Source of the DNA: Oscillospiraceae bacterium
Lineage (GTDB): Bacteria; Bacillota; Clostridia; Oscillospirales; CAG-382
Assembly (NCBI GenBank): GCA_015064485.1
Contig: SVSD01000004.1
Coordinates: 1-64,000, forward strand
Length of the DNA: 64,000 bases
Direction: 5' to 3'
Shown: positions 18,246 to 26,527 of the stretch, one piece after another
Layout: each line of letters starts with the position of its first letter
Numbering within the stretch: the first letter of the stretch is position 1
Position numbers and translations under genes: made by a program
Notes under the pieces: model-generated
What the model was told of the DNA's origin: nothing
Seen by the model: only the letters and a program-made list of their open reading frames with translations
Databases searched by the model: none

Positions 18246-18698
18246 ATGCCAAAATCTAAAAATGTACCATCTCTTTCTTCAAACAAGCGTAAAAAATCAA
18301 AAGGCGAACAGCTAAATGTATTTCAGGCAATTATTCCGTCTGTTGCAATCGGAGTTGCTGTTTTCTTTTTGACGGCGCTTGTTTTTTCCTTCATTCTTTC
18401 AAAGCTTTCGGATCCCGACAGCCTGATGGGAATCTCGGCAATACTTCTGAGCGTTATTTGCGGTATGAGCTGCGGTATAACATCTTGCAGGCTCACAAAA
18501 AGACCTATGCCCTACAGTATCGTTTGCGGACTTATAATGGTTCTTATATATCTTATCATCTCTTTATTTTTTACCCCTGGCGATTTTCCTCAAGGTATGG
18601 TTTTTAAAACAATATCTGTCGCAGCACTTCCGTTATCTTCTTTTATTGGAGCTTTTACCGTCAGAAACGATAGAAAAGACCGCCGTAGAAACAAATAA
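18246..18698 (+). CDS. TIGR04086-type small membrane protein
   Basis: The likely start is ATG 18246 (150 aa); the track's earlier start overlaps yajC in another frame. A basic N-terminus (PKSKNVPSLSSNKRKKSKGE) precedes four predicted membrane helices: VAIGVAVFFLTALVFSFIL, ISAILLSVICGMSCGI, IVCGLIMVLIYLIISLFF and VAALPLSSFIGAF. The size, the helix pattern and a position directly after yajC fit the TIGR04086 family found in Firmicutes. Function is unknown. GGAG precedes the ATG by about 7 bases. Confidence 0.7.
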   Translation: MPKSKNVPSLSSNKRKKSKGEQLNVFQAIIPSVAIGVAVFFLTALVFSFILSKLSDPDSLMGISAILLSVICGMSCGITSCRLTKRPMPYSIVCGLIMVLIYLIISLFFTPGDFPQGMVFKTISVAALPLSSFIGAFTVRNDRKDRRRNK

Positions 18699-18724
18699 AT
18701 CATCCGCTTATAAACGGATGATTT
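18697..18724. terminator. Bidirectional terminator between convergent operons
   Basis: AAATCATCCG and CGGATGATTT form a 10-bp perfect stem over TTATAAA between the TIGR04086 gene (+) and apbE (-). It overlaps the + strand stop codon. Confidence 0.75.
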
Positions 18725-18728
18725 AAGT

Positions 18729-19739
18729 TTAATCATATTGCGGAAATTTAACACTTACGCTTTTTTGAGGAGTAAATTTATCTAAAATTGCGTCGGTTAC
18801 ATAAACGAATCCGTCTGTTTTACAGAATATTGCTTCAAACTGATATATCCCGGATGAATAGAATTCCAAAGCCTTTTCATACCCCATAACAAAAAGAGCA
18901 GTTGAAAGAGCGTCTGCCAAAGCTCCGTCCTCAGATATCACAGCAACCGAAGAAAGATCTGAATCCGACGGATATCCGGTTCTTCTGTCGAAAATGTGAT
19001 GGTATTTAACACCGTCTTTTTCAAAGAATCTTTCGTAACTTCCCGAAACCGAAACCGTTTTATCCGAAACAAAAACCTTTCCGATAATTTCGGATGAGTC
19101 ATCAAAGGGATTTTTTATTCCCACATCCCATCCACCGTCAGTTTCTTTTGAAGTGCCGATAACGGTAACATTTCCACCAAGCGACACTGCGGCATTTTCA
19201 ATTCCCCTGCTTTTCAGCATTTCGCAGACTTTTTGTCCCGCATAGCCTTTTGCGATTGCACCAAGGTCGATAAGGATATCTGGGTTTTGAGAAACTATTC
19301 CGTCATCAGAAAAAGTTATATTTTCATATCCGCAATTCGAAAGCTCCTTGATGATTTTTTCATTATCGGGAACTTTCTGTTTTTCTCCGTTGACATCCCA
19401 CAGTTTTATAATACTGCCGAGGGTATAATCGAAAAACCCGCCGGTGTTTTGTGAAATGGCGTCTGCTTTTTCAAGAAGGTTTTTTGTTTCGTCTGAGATT
19501 TTTTTATTTTCGGAAAAAAGATTTTGAATTTCCGAGCCCTCGTAAGTTGCAGAAAATATTTTTTCGATACGAAGAACTTCGTTTTTTAAATCCGATAAGA
19601 TCTTCTCGTCATTGCAATCCGCAATAACAAAAGCGTATGTGTCCATAACAAAAAAATCACTTCTCTTATATCCCGCTTTGGAACACGCACACAGCAAAAA
19701 CGAAAAAGCCAAGAGCAATAAACAACCTGTTTTTCTCAT
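18729..19739 (-). CDS. apbE: ApbE-type FAD:protein FMN transferase, lipoprotein
   Basis: The enzyme attaches FMN to Thr or Ser of extracytoplasmic flavoproteins such as Rnf or Nqr subunits. The 336-aa form starts at ATG 19739, 8 bases after AAAGGA; an ATG at 19748 overlaps the preceding stop. A lipoprotein signal ends LLLLAFSFLLCACSKAG, so the mature protein is anchored outside the membrane. Core motifs are DLGAIAKGYAGQKV, AAVSLGGNV, HHIFDRRTGYPSD and ALADALSTALFVMG with metal and FAD residues. It is last in a valS-MBL-apbE transcription unit. No target flavoprotein is encoded in the window. Confidence 0.9.
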   Translation of the reverse strand: MRKTGCLLLLAFSFLLCACSKAGYKRSDFFVMDTYAFVIADCNDEKILSDLKNEVLRIEKIFSATYEGSEIQNLFSENKKISDETKNLLEKADAISQNTGGFFDYTLGSIIKLWDVNGEKQKVPDNEKIIKELSNCGYENITFSDDGIVSQNPDILIDLGAIAKGYAGQKVCEMLKSRGIENAAVSLGGNVTVIGTSKETDGGWDVGIKNPFDDSSEIIGKVFVSDKTVSVSGSYERFFEKDGVKYHHIFDRRTGYPSDSDLSSVAVISEDGALADALSTALFVMGYEKALEFYSSGIYQFEAIFCKTDGFVYVTDAILDKFTPQKSVSVKFPQYD

Positions 19740-19744
19740 AAATA

Positions 19745-20374
19745 TCATCCTTTGCGATAATACGGATTATTGCTTTTTTCGTTTTTTACCGTTGTCGAAG
19801 GTCCGTGACCGGGGTAAAGAGCATAGTTTTCGGGGTAATCCAAAATTCTGTTGAGCGAGGTTAATATAGAATTATACGAGCCACCCGGAAAATCACATCT
19901 TCCTATGCCTTCCGCAAAAACCGTATCTCCCGTAAAAATACATTCTTCTTTTTCAGAGATATAGCAAACTCCGCCGGGAGTATGACCGGGTACTTCTATA
20001 ACATTTAGGGAAACATTTCCGAAAGTTATCCTGCTGCCTTCAGAAACCTCTTCCGACTCACCTGAAAAGATAAATATGTCCCCCATATATCCCGAAAGAT
20101 TTAAAGCCGGGTCTTTGAGCGCTTTTTTATCGTGGCAGCCGATATAAACCTTTGCACCCGTTTTTTTATAAAGTTCATTAAGTGCGAGCATATGGTCAAA
20201 ATGTGCGTGTGTTATAAGAATACAAGAAACCTCAAGCCCAAGACTTTCAGTTTCTTGCAAAATCCTGCCGACATTGTCGGCAGGATCAATAACTGCACAC
20301 TTTTTGTTTTCTGCATCTTCGAGAATATAACAATTAGTCCCGAGAGCACCCAAATTAAGTGTTTTTATATTCAT
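19745..20374 (-). CDS. MBL-fold hydrolase, glyoxalase II-like
   Basis: The 209-aa cytoplasmic metallo-beta-lactamase-fold protein has the metal motif THAHFDHML (HxHxDH), PGHTPGGVCYI, FTGDTVFAEGIGRCDFPGG and a final YPGHGPSTT. This is the YcbL/GloB-like short form, usually a hydroxyacylglutathione or related thioester hydrolase; the substrate is not known in organisms lacking glutathione. It begins 1 base after the valS stop, so translation is likely coupled. Confidence 0.85.
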   Translation of the reverse strand: MNIKTLNLGALGTNCYILEDAENKKCAVIDPADNVGRILQETESLGLEVSCILITHAHFDHMLALNELYKKTGAKVYIGCHDKKALKDPALNLSGYMGDIFIFSGESEEVSEGSRITFGNVSLNVIEVPGHTPGGVCYISEKEECIFTGDTVFAEGIGRCDFPGGSYNSILTSLNRILDYPENYALYPGHGPSTTVKNEKSNNPYYRKG

Positions 20375-20375
20375 A

Positions 20376-23000
20376 TCATTTCAAAAGCTTTGCGATTGCT
20401 TCTTCGATGTTTGCAAGCATTTGTGTATACTTTTCAAGCTTCGCCTTTTCGCCGTCAATAACAGCCGCTGGCGCCTTTGCAACAAACTCGTTGTTGGAAA
20501 GCTTTTTGTTTACACGCTCGATTTCGGATATGGTTGTTGACTTTTCCTTTTCAAGTCTTGCCTTTTCTTTTTCGATATCAATAATTTCAGCCATAGGAAT
20601 AAAGAGCTTTGCGGAGTCTGTAACTATAGATACCGCTGTATCGTCATCGCATCCGTCTGCAAGGACAACCTCAGAAGCACCTGCAAGTTTTTCAAAGAAC
20701 ACTGCAGTTGAAGTATTAAAGCTTTCCTTGTAATCGGAAACGATTATAAGCTTCGCCTTCTTTGAGGGGGGAACATTCATTTCCGCTCTGCGAAGTCTTA
20801 TTGCACCGATAGCATCGATCACCTTATCAAGATTTGCCGCATCTGATGCAAAGTCAAACTTTTCATCATACAAAGGCCAATCCGCAATGATAAGGGGATT
20901 TTCGGAAATTGCAAGAGTCTGCCATATTTCTTCGGAAATATAAGGCATATAAGGATGGAGAAGCTTGAGAGTGTTGGAGAGCACATATGTGATAACCTGC
21001 TGTGCGGTTTTGTTTGTTTCTGTGCCCTTTGCGAAAAGTCTGGGCTTTACAAGTTCAATATACCAGTCGCAGAAGTAATCCCAGATGAAGTCATAAAGCT
21101 TCTTTGCCGCAACGCCGAGTTCAAATTTATCAAGATTGGATGTCATTTCCTTTATTGTTGTATTAAGATGGGAAAGTATCCATTTATCTTCGAGCTCAAG
21201 CTTTTCGGGTATTTCCGCTTTTGTATCGTCGTCAAGATTGAGAAGTACAAATCTTGCCGCATTCCAGATCTTGTTTGCAAACGCACGGGATGCTTCAACC
21301 TTCTTATCGGAGTATCTCATATCGTTTCCGGGGGAGTTACCTGTAATAAGAGTAAATCTCAAAGCGTCCGCACCGTATTTGTCGATAACTTCGAGGGGAT
21401 CTACGCCGTTGCCGAGAGATTTTGACATCTTTCTTCCGAGCTCATCTCTTACAAGACCGTGAATAAGAACCGTATCAAAGGGTTCTTTACCTGTGTGTTC
21501 AACGCCGGAGAATATCATTCTCGATACCCAGAATGTGATAATATCATAACCTGTTACAAGAGTTGATGTGGGATAATACTTCTCAAGATCTTCTGTTTGC
21601 TCAGGCCAGCCGAGAGTAGAGAAAGGCCAAAGAGCCGAGGAGAACCATGTATCAAGCACATCCTCATCCTGACGCATAGGCTTTCCGCATTTGGGACAAA
21701 CCTCAACATCGGTTTTTGATACTTCCATATATCCGCAGGTGTCGCAGTAATATGCAGGAATTCTATGTCCCCACCAAAGCTGGCGGGAGATACACCAGTC
21801 ATGGATATTTTCCATCCAGTTGAAATATTTCTTTGACTGATTTTCGGGAATGAATTTTATTGTTCCGTCACGAACGATATCGATCGCAGGCTTTGCAAGG
21901 GGTTCCATCTTTACGAACCACTGGTCGGAAATAAGGGGTTCAACGGTAGTTCCGCATCTGTAACATTCGCCGACATTATGAACTGTAGGCTCAACCTTTA
22001 CAAGAACTCCCATTTCTTCAAGTTCTTCAACTATCTTCTTTCTTGCCTCATATCTGTCCATACCGCAGAAGTGAACTGCGATTTCGTTCAATGTGGCATC
22101 ATCATTCATAACATTGATCTGTTCAAGATCGTGTCTTTGACCAACAAGGAAGTCGTTGGGGTCATGAGCGGGAGTAATCTTAACACAGCCCGTACCCTTT
22201 TCAATATCAGCATATTCATCTGTGATAATCGGGATCTCTCTGTTCACAAAGGGAACCACAACGCACTTTCCTACAAGAGCTTTGTATCTGTCATCCTCGG
22301 GGTTGACCGCGACTGCAGTATCACCGAAAAGTGTTTCGGGTCTTGTTGTGGCAACAACAACATATTCGTCAGAATCTTTGACAAAATACTTGATGTGCCA
22401 GTAAAAACCGTTCTGTTCGGGATTGTCAACTTCAGCATCAGAAAGCGCTGTCTTACATCTGGGGCACCAGTTTGCAATTCTGTGGCCTCTGTATATAAGC
22501 CCTTTGTCGTAAAGGTTTACAAAAACCTCTTTAACTGCCTTTGAACAACCTTCGTCCATCGTAAATCTTTCTCTTGTCCAGTCGCAGGAGCAACCAAGCT
22601 TTTTAAGCTGGTTTATAATACGGTTACCGTACATTTCCTTCCACGCCCAGACTCTTTCAAGGAACTTTTCTCTACCGAGATCGTATCTCGTAAGGTTTTC
22701 TTCCTTGCGAAGCATTTCTTCGACTTTGATCTGTGTTGCAATACCCGCATGGTCAGTACCGGGCACCCAAAGTGCGTCAAAGCCGTTCATTCTCTTGTAA
22801 CGGATAAGGATATCCTGAAGTGTATCATCAAGAGCATGACCCATATGAAGCTGACCTGTTACATTAGGCGGGGGTATAACGATAGAATAGGGCTTTCCTT
22901 TCTTACCCGAAGGTGTAAAATAGCCTCCATTTTCCCACATTTCATAGATTCTGTCTTCTGTGCCATGGGGATTATACTGTTTTTCAAGTTCTTTTGCCAT
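20376..23000 (-). CDS. valS: Valyl-tRNA synthetase
   Basis: The 874-aa class Ia enzyme charges tRNA-Val. It shows [15 protein letters not shown] (HIGH motif), the CP1 editing domain with [39 protein letters not shown], a zinc-like [30 protein letters not shown] (KMSKS), the anticodon domain and a C-terminal coiled coil ([24 protein letters not shown]). CAGGAG lies ahead of the ATG. I looked for a T-box leader and see none in the 5' gap; a plain promoter precedes it. Confidence 0.97.
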   Translation of the reverse strand: MAKELEKQYNPHGTEDRIYEMWENGGYFTPSGKKGKPYSIVIPPPNVTGQLHMGHALDDTLQDILIRYKRMNGFDALWVPGTDHAGIATQIKVEEMLRKEENLTRYDLGREKFLERVWAWKEMYGNRIINQLKKLGCSCDWTRERFTMDEGCSKAVKEVFVNLYDKGLIYRGHRIANWCPRCKTALSDAEVDNPEQNGFYWHIKYFVKDSDEYVVVATTRPETLFGDTAVAVNPEDDRYKALVGKCVVVPFVNREIPIITDEYADIEKGTGCVKITPAHDPNDFLVGQRHDLEQINVMNDDATLNEIAVHFCGMDRYEARKKIVEELEEMGVLVKVEPTVHNVGECYRCGTTVEPLISDQWFVKMEPLAKPAIDIVRDGTIKFIPENQSKKYFNWMENIHDWCISRQLWWGHRIPAYYCDTCGYMEVSKTDVEVCPKCGKPMRQDEDVLDTWFSSALWPFSTLGWPEQTEDLEKYYPTSTLVTGYDIITFWVSRMIFSGVEHTGKEPFDTVLIHGLVRDELGRKMSKSLGNGVDPLEVIDKYGADALRFTLITGNSPGNDMRYSDKKVEASRAFANKIWNAARFVLLNLDDDTKAEIPEKLELEDKWILSHLNTTIKEMTSNLDKFELGVAAKKLYDFIWDYFCDWYIELVKPRLFAKGTETNKTAQQVITYVLSNTLKLLHPYMPYISEEIWQTLAISENPLIIADWPLYDEKFDFASDAANLDKVIDAIGAIRLRRAEMNVPPSKKAKLIIVSDYKESFNTSTAVFFEKLAGASEVVLADGCDDDTAVSIVTDSAKLFIPMAEIIDIEKEKARLEKEKSTTISEIERVNKKLSNNEFVAKAPAAVIDGEKAKLEKYTQMLANIEEAIAKLLK

Positions 23001-23048
23001 GATTTTCTCCTGTATATTTATTTCATATTAAACTTTTTACAATATATT

Positions 23049-23077
23049 ATTATAACATTACAATTTATCAAAGTCAA
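23049..23077 (-). promoter_or_regulatory. SigA-type promoter of valS
   Basis: On the - strand TTGACT, 17 bases and TATAAT, about 50 bases upstream of the start codon. No T-box elements are seen between promoter and gene. Confidence 0.7.
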
Positions 23078-23112
23078 TAAGAAACTGCCATTATTTCCCC
23101 TTTATTTTGCTG

Positions 23113-23141
23113 TTGACAAATGGCAAAAATACGGATATAGT
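23113..23141 (+). promoter_or_regulatory. SigA-type promoter of the lipoprotein/MBOAT operon
   Basis: TTGACA, 17 bases and TATAGT, about 100 bases ahead of the lipoprotein start, divergent from the valS promoter. Confidence 0.7.
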
Positions 23142-23167
23142 ATATTTAGAAAAATGATGATGGAATT

Positions 23168-23198
23168 TTTTTCAAAAAGGCGGAACTTTTTTGAAAAA
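23168..23198 (+). repeat. Inverted repeat in the lipoprotein 5' leader
   Basis: TTTTTCAAAAA and TTTTTGAAAAA are perfect 11-bp arms around GGCGGAACT, beginning about 20 bases after the expected transcript start. No T-run follows, so this is not a terminator. It may stabilise the mRNA or be a protein site. Confidence 0.45.
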
Positions 23199-23240
23199 CC
23201 GTCGTCTAAACACTTAATTCGAATAAAAAGGAGACAAAAA

Positions 23241-23840
23241 ATGAAAAAACTTTTACTCTGCCTCATCGCAGGCGCAATGGTGCTGACTATGGCAGCTTGT
23301 ACTACACCCGTAGTTGAAAACGAAGGCGAAAATGAAGCCGAAAACAACACAGACAACGAATTCGTATATGATGCTGAAGGCGAAGACGAAACAGGAAACG
23401 AAGCTGAAACCGACGGTGAAACTCTCGGCGCAAAGCTTGCTGGAATCTTTAAGGCAAATGCGGCTGACGCTGAAAGCGCAGAAGCTCTTGCAAATAAGAT
23501 CGTTGAAGAAGCAGCTCTTCCCTTCGGTCCTATGGTAATGCCTATGGAAGAAGGCTATCTCGCAGGCTTTGACAACTTCGAAGTTCGTGGCTTTACAGAA
23601 TGTGCAGCTTTTGCTCCTATGATCGGCTCTATCCCCTTCGTAGGTTATGTTTTCGAACTTCCTGAAGACGCTGATGTTGAAGCTTTCAAGAAGGATCTTT
23701 CCGACAATGCAAATCTCAGATGGAACATCTGTGTAACAGCTGATGAAATGGTTGTTGAAAACGAAGGCAATACCGTATTCTTCGTAATGTGCCCCGCTTC
23801 TGTTGAAGAAGCTCCCGCTGACGAAGGAATGGCTCTTTAA
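23241..23840 (+). CDS. Acidic lipoprotein of unknown function
   Basis: I start at ATG 23241 (199 aa) with AAAAGGAGA upstream; the track's 363-aa form begins antisense to valS and is not real. The lipoprotein signal KKLLLCLIAGAMVLTMAAC ends in a lipobox Cys. A very acidic linker rich in Glu and Asn follows (VVENEGENEAENNTDNEF), then a ~130-residue domain with PFGPMVMPMEEGYLAGFDNFEV and a strand/helix pattern I do not recognise. The gene is 15 bases upstream of an MBOAT acyltransferase, which suggests a helper role outside the membrane in the same pathway. That link is positional only. Confidence 0.75.
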   Translation: MKKLLLCLIAGAMVLTMAACTTPVVENEGENEAENNTDNEFVYDAEGEDETGNEAETDGETLGAKLAGIFKANAADAESAEALANKIVEEAALPFGPMVMPMEEGYLAGFDNFEVRGFTECAAFAPMIGSIPFVGYVFELPEDADVEAFKKDLSDNANLRWNICVTADEMVVENEGNTVFFVMCPASVEEAPADEGMAL

Positions 23841-23855
23841 TCGGAGGACATAAAT

Positions 23856-25256
23856 TTGTTATTTTCCGGAATACCGTTTCTGTTCTTCTTTTTCCCTTGT
23901 GTTCTGATACTGTATTATCTTGCACCGAAAAGCCTTAAAAACTCTGTGCTTCTTATATCCAGTCTATTCTTTTATGCATGGGGAGAACAGAAATATGTGA
24001 TATTGTTTGCAATATCTATTTTATGCGGATATGTTTTCGGATTGCTTATTGAAAACACACGGGGAAAGGCCTTAAAAAGGCTTTTCCTCGTTCTTTCTGT
24101 AACGCAAAACCTTGCATTTCTGTGTTATTTCAAATACGCCGATTTCTTTATTTCGAATTTTAATGCGGCAACAGGTCTTTCTGTTCCTCTTTTAAGAACA
24201 GTTCTTCCCATCGGCATAAGCTTTTACACCTTCCAGATTCTCAGCTATACTGTCGATGTATATAGAGGCGATGTAAAAGCTCAAAGAAACCCTGTTGACC
24301 TCGGCGCATACATTTCGATGTTTCCCCAGCTTATTGCAGGACCCATCGTCCGTTATTCTGATGTTGAAAAACAGCTTAAGGACCGCACTCACAGTATGGC
24401 AAAAACATCCCTTGGTGTAAGACGCTTTACGATCGGTCTTGCTAAAAAAGTTCTTCTGGCAAACCGTCTGGGCGAGCTTTGCGATATGTTCAGAGCAAGC
24501 GGCGAGCAGTCGGTTGTATTTTACTGGGTTTATGCTGTAAGCTATTGTTTGCACATCTATTTCGACTTTTCGGGATACAGCGATATGGCAATCGGTCTTG
24601 GGCATATGTTCGGTTTTGATTTTATTGAGAATTTTAACTACCCTTTCATCTCAAAAAGTGTTACCGAGTTCTGGAGAAGATGGCATATGTCGCTCGGATC
24701 ATGGTTCAGAGATTATGTATATATTCCGATGGGCGGAAACCGTGTTCCCAAATGGCGTCAGATCATAAACATTTCAACCGTATGGATGCTGACAGGCTTC
24801 TGGCACGGCGCAAACTGGAATTTTATTTTGTGGGGAGTATATTTCGCAATACTTCTTATGATAGAAAAATTCTTCCTGATGAAATACCTGAAAAAATCAA
24901 AAATCATCAGCAGAATATATCTTCTTATTGTCGTTATCATAAGCTTCTTGATATTCAACGCTACAGATGTAAAGCAGGCATGGGTGGATACTGTTTCGAT
25001 GTTCGGATTCGGAAATTTGCCCGTCTTTTCGGCAGAAACTCTTTATTATATCAGAAGCTACGGCATAACTTTGATTATAGCAATATTCGGTGCTACCCCC
25101 GCAGCTAAGATACTTGCGGAAAAAGCTGATAAAAACGAGGGTATTCTTAAAGTTAAAAACGCCCTTGAATGTGTTGTGATACCCGCAATTCTGGTTATTT
25201 GTACCGCTTTTCTTGTTGACGGTTCATTTAATCCGTTCCTTTATTTCAGATTTTAA
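23856..25256 (+). CDS. MBOAT-family O-acyltransferase, AlgI/DltB-like
   Basis: The integral membrane protein (466 aa) is predicted to carry acyl groups across the membrane for polysaccharide or wall-polymer O-acetylation. It has about ten hydrophobic helices and MBOAT signatures: PQLIAGPIVRYSDVEKQL, FDFSGYSDMAIGLGHMFGF, SKSVTEFWRRWHMSLGSWFRDYVYIPMGGNR and the active-site region TGFWHGANWNFILWG with the catalytic His. The start is TTG 23856, 7 bases after TCGGAGGA. The next gene is an AlgJ/DHHW-like partner, the usual two-protein acetylation pair. Confidence 0.9.
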   Translation: MLFSGIPFLFFFFPCVLILYYLAPKSLKNSVLLISSLFFYAWGEQKYVILFAISILCGYVFGLLIENTRGKALKRLFLVLSVTQNLAFLCYFKYADFFISNFNAATGLSVPLLRTVLPIGISFYTFQILSYTVDVYRGDVKAQRNPVDLGAYISMFPQLIAGPIVRYSDVEKQLKDRTHSMAKTSLGVRRFTIGLAKKVLLANRLGELCDMFRASGEQSVVFYWVYAVSYCLHIYFDFSGYSDMAIGLGHMFGFDFIENFNYPFISKSVTEFWRRWHMSLGSWFRDYVYIPMGGNRVPKWRQIINISTVWMLTGFWHGANWNFILWGVYFAILLMIEKFFLMKYLKKSKIISRIYLLIVVIISFLIFNATDVKQAWVDTVSMFGFGNLPVFSAETLYYIRSYGITLIIAIFGATPAAKILAEKADKNEGILKVKNALECVVIPAILVICTAFLVDGSFNPFLYFRF

Positions 25257-25268
25257 GGAGATAAGAGT

Positions 25269-26387
25269 ATGAATAACAACATAAAAAACATTATACTTCC
25301 CTTGATCTGTGCTTTATTTATCGGCTTCTTTTCCGCCGCATTCTTGCTGAAAGGAGAAACCGAATATTCAAATTCCGAACGCAGATATCTTGCGAAATTC
25401 CCTGAACTTACATTCGAAACGATAAGTAAACAGGATGACAATTTTATGGATCATTTCGAAACCTACAGCCTTGATCAGTTTCCTCTCCGCGACGGAATGA
25501 GAACTATAAAGGCCCTTTCGGAATATTTCATTTTCGGAAAGCTTGACAACAACGGGTATTATATGCAAAATGGACATATTTCAAAAAAAGAATACCCGCA
25601 GAATGACAAGATGCTTGACTATGCTGCAGGAAAAATCAATTCTGCTGTCGAAAAATATATGAAGGACAAAGGCTGTAATGTCTATTTCTCGCTTATTCCC
25701 GACAAGAATGTTTTTCTTGCCGATAAACGCGGCGTACTTTCGCTTGATTATGCGAAATTCGAAAGCGATATTTTAGGCAGACTTGATAATGTCAAATATA
25801 TTGATGTGTTTGATATGCTCAGTGCCGACGATTTTTATTATACCGACCAGCACTGGAAACAGGAAAATATTATACCTATAGCTTCTGCTATCTCTCAAGG
25901 TATGGGGAATACTTTAAAAGACGCTTACGAAACCGTAAAATTGGATGTTCCGTTTTACGGCACATATTACAGCCAGGCGGCAATCCCCTCAAAGCCCGAT
26001 GAGATAAAATATCTTACAAACGAAACTATAAAAAGCTGTACTGTAAAGCGTATGAACGACCTTGGTGCTATGGTAGATATGGATATGTATGTTCTTGAAA
26101 AAACAAAAGGACTCGATCCGTATGAAATGTACCTCGGCGGCACTCAGGCTTTTATTACCATTGAAAATCCGAATTCCGCAACCGACAAGGAGCTTGTTAT
26201 TTTCCGAGACTCCTTCGGAAGCAGTCTTGCTCCTTTACTTGCCGAAAGCTACAAAAAGATAACTGTTGTTGATTTCAGATATATCGTTGGCGATATTGCC
26301 TGTTCTCTTATCGATTGGGACAGCACTGACGATGTGCTTTTTATGTACAGTACAATAATTTTAAACAACAGCACTTCAATGAAATAA
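25269..26387 (+). CDS. DHHW/AlgJ-like extracytoplasmic SGNH-type protein
   Basis: The 372-aa protein has one N-terminal membrane anchor (IILPLICALFIGFFSAAFLL) and an extracytoplasmic domain. FPLRDGMRTIKALSEYFIFGK, FSLIPDKNVFLAD, DDFYYTDQHWKQENI (the DHHW-type motif, here DQHW) and ELVIFRDSFGSSLAPLLAE (the Ser/Asp segment) fit AlgJ/AlgX-like proteins that transfer acetyl from an MBOAT partner to a glycan. The DHHW first His is Gln here. AAGGAG precedes the ATG. It closes the three-gene operon before a terminator. Confidence 0.85.
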   Translation: MNNNIKNIILPLICALFIGFFSAAFLLKGETEYSNSERRYLAKFPELTFETISKQDDNFMDHFETYSLDQFPLRDGMRTIKALSEYFIFGKLDNNGYYMQNGHISKKEYPQNDKMLDYAAGKINSAVEKYMKDKGCNVYFSLIPDKNVFLADKRGVLSLDYAKFESDILGRLDNVKYIDVFDMLSADDFYYTDQHWKQENIIPIASAISQGMGNTLKDAYETVKLDVPFYGTYYSQAAIPSKPDEIKYLTNETIKSCTVKRMNDLGAMVDMDMYVLEKTKGLDPYEMYLGGTQAFITIENPNSATDKELVIFRDSFGSSLAPLLAESYKKITVVDFRYIVGDIACSLIDWDSTDDVLFMYSTIILNNSTSMK

Positions 26388-26398
26388 AAAAATAACGG

Positions 26399-26424
26399 AA
26401 AAGACCTTTTTAAGGTCTTTTTTC
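26399..26424 (+). terminator. Terminator of the O-acylation operon
   Basis: AAAAGACCTT and AAGGTCTTTT pair with a short TTT loop, followed by TTCGTTTT. The 26388-26527 gap then holds only an AT-rich stretch with a weak promoter-like TTGTAT/TAAAAT pair before htpG. Confidence 0.75.
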
Positions 26425-26527
26425 GTTTTAAAAGTTCTTATTGCTCTTGTATTTTTTTGAAATTATGGTAAAATAATTTATTATCGGTCGTTTTACGGCA
26501 TATCCCTTAGAAAAGAGGTTTTTAAAA

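Noticed and set aside
23001-23100. T-box leader expected ahead of valS
   Set aside because: I looked for the specifier and the conserved antiterminator bases and saw none; the gap is short and holds a simple promoter.
22749-23240. N-terminal extension of the lipoprotein ORF in the track
   Set aside because: It runs antisense through the start of valS; the RBS, signal peptide and lipobox all support ATG 23241.
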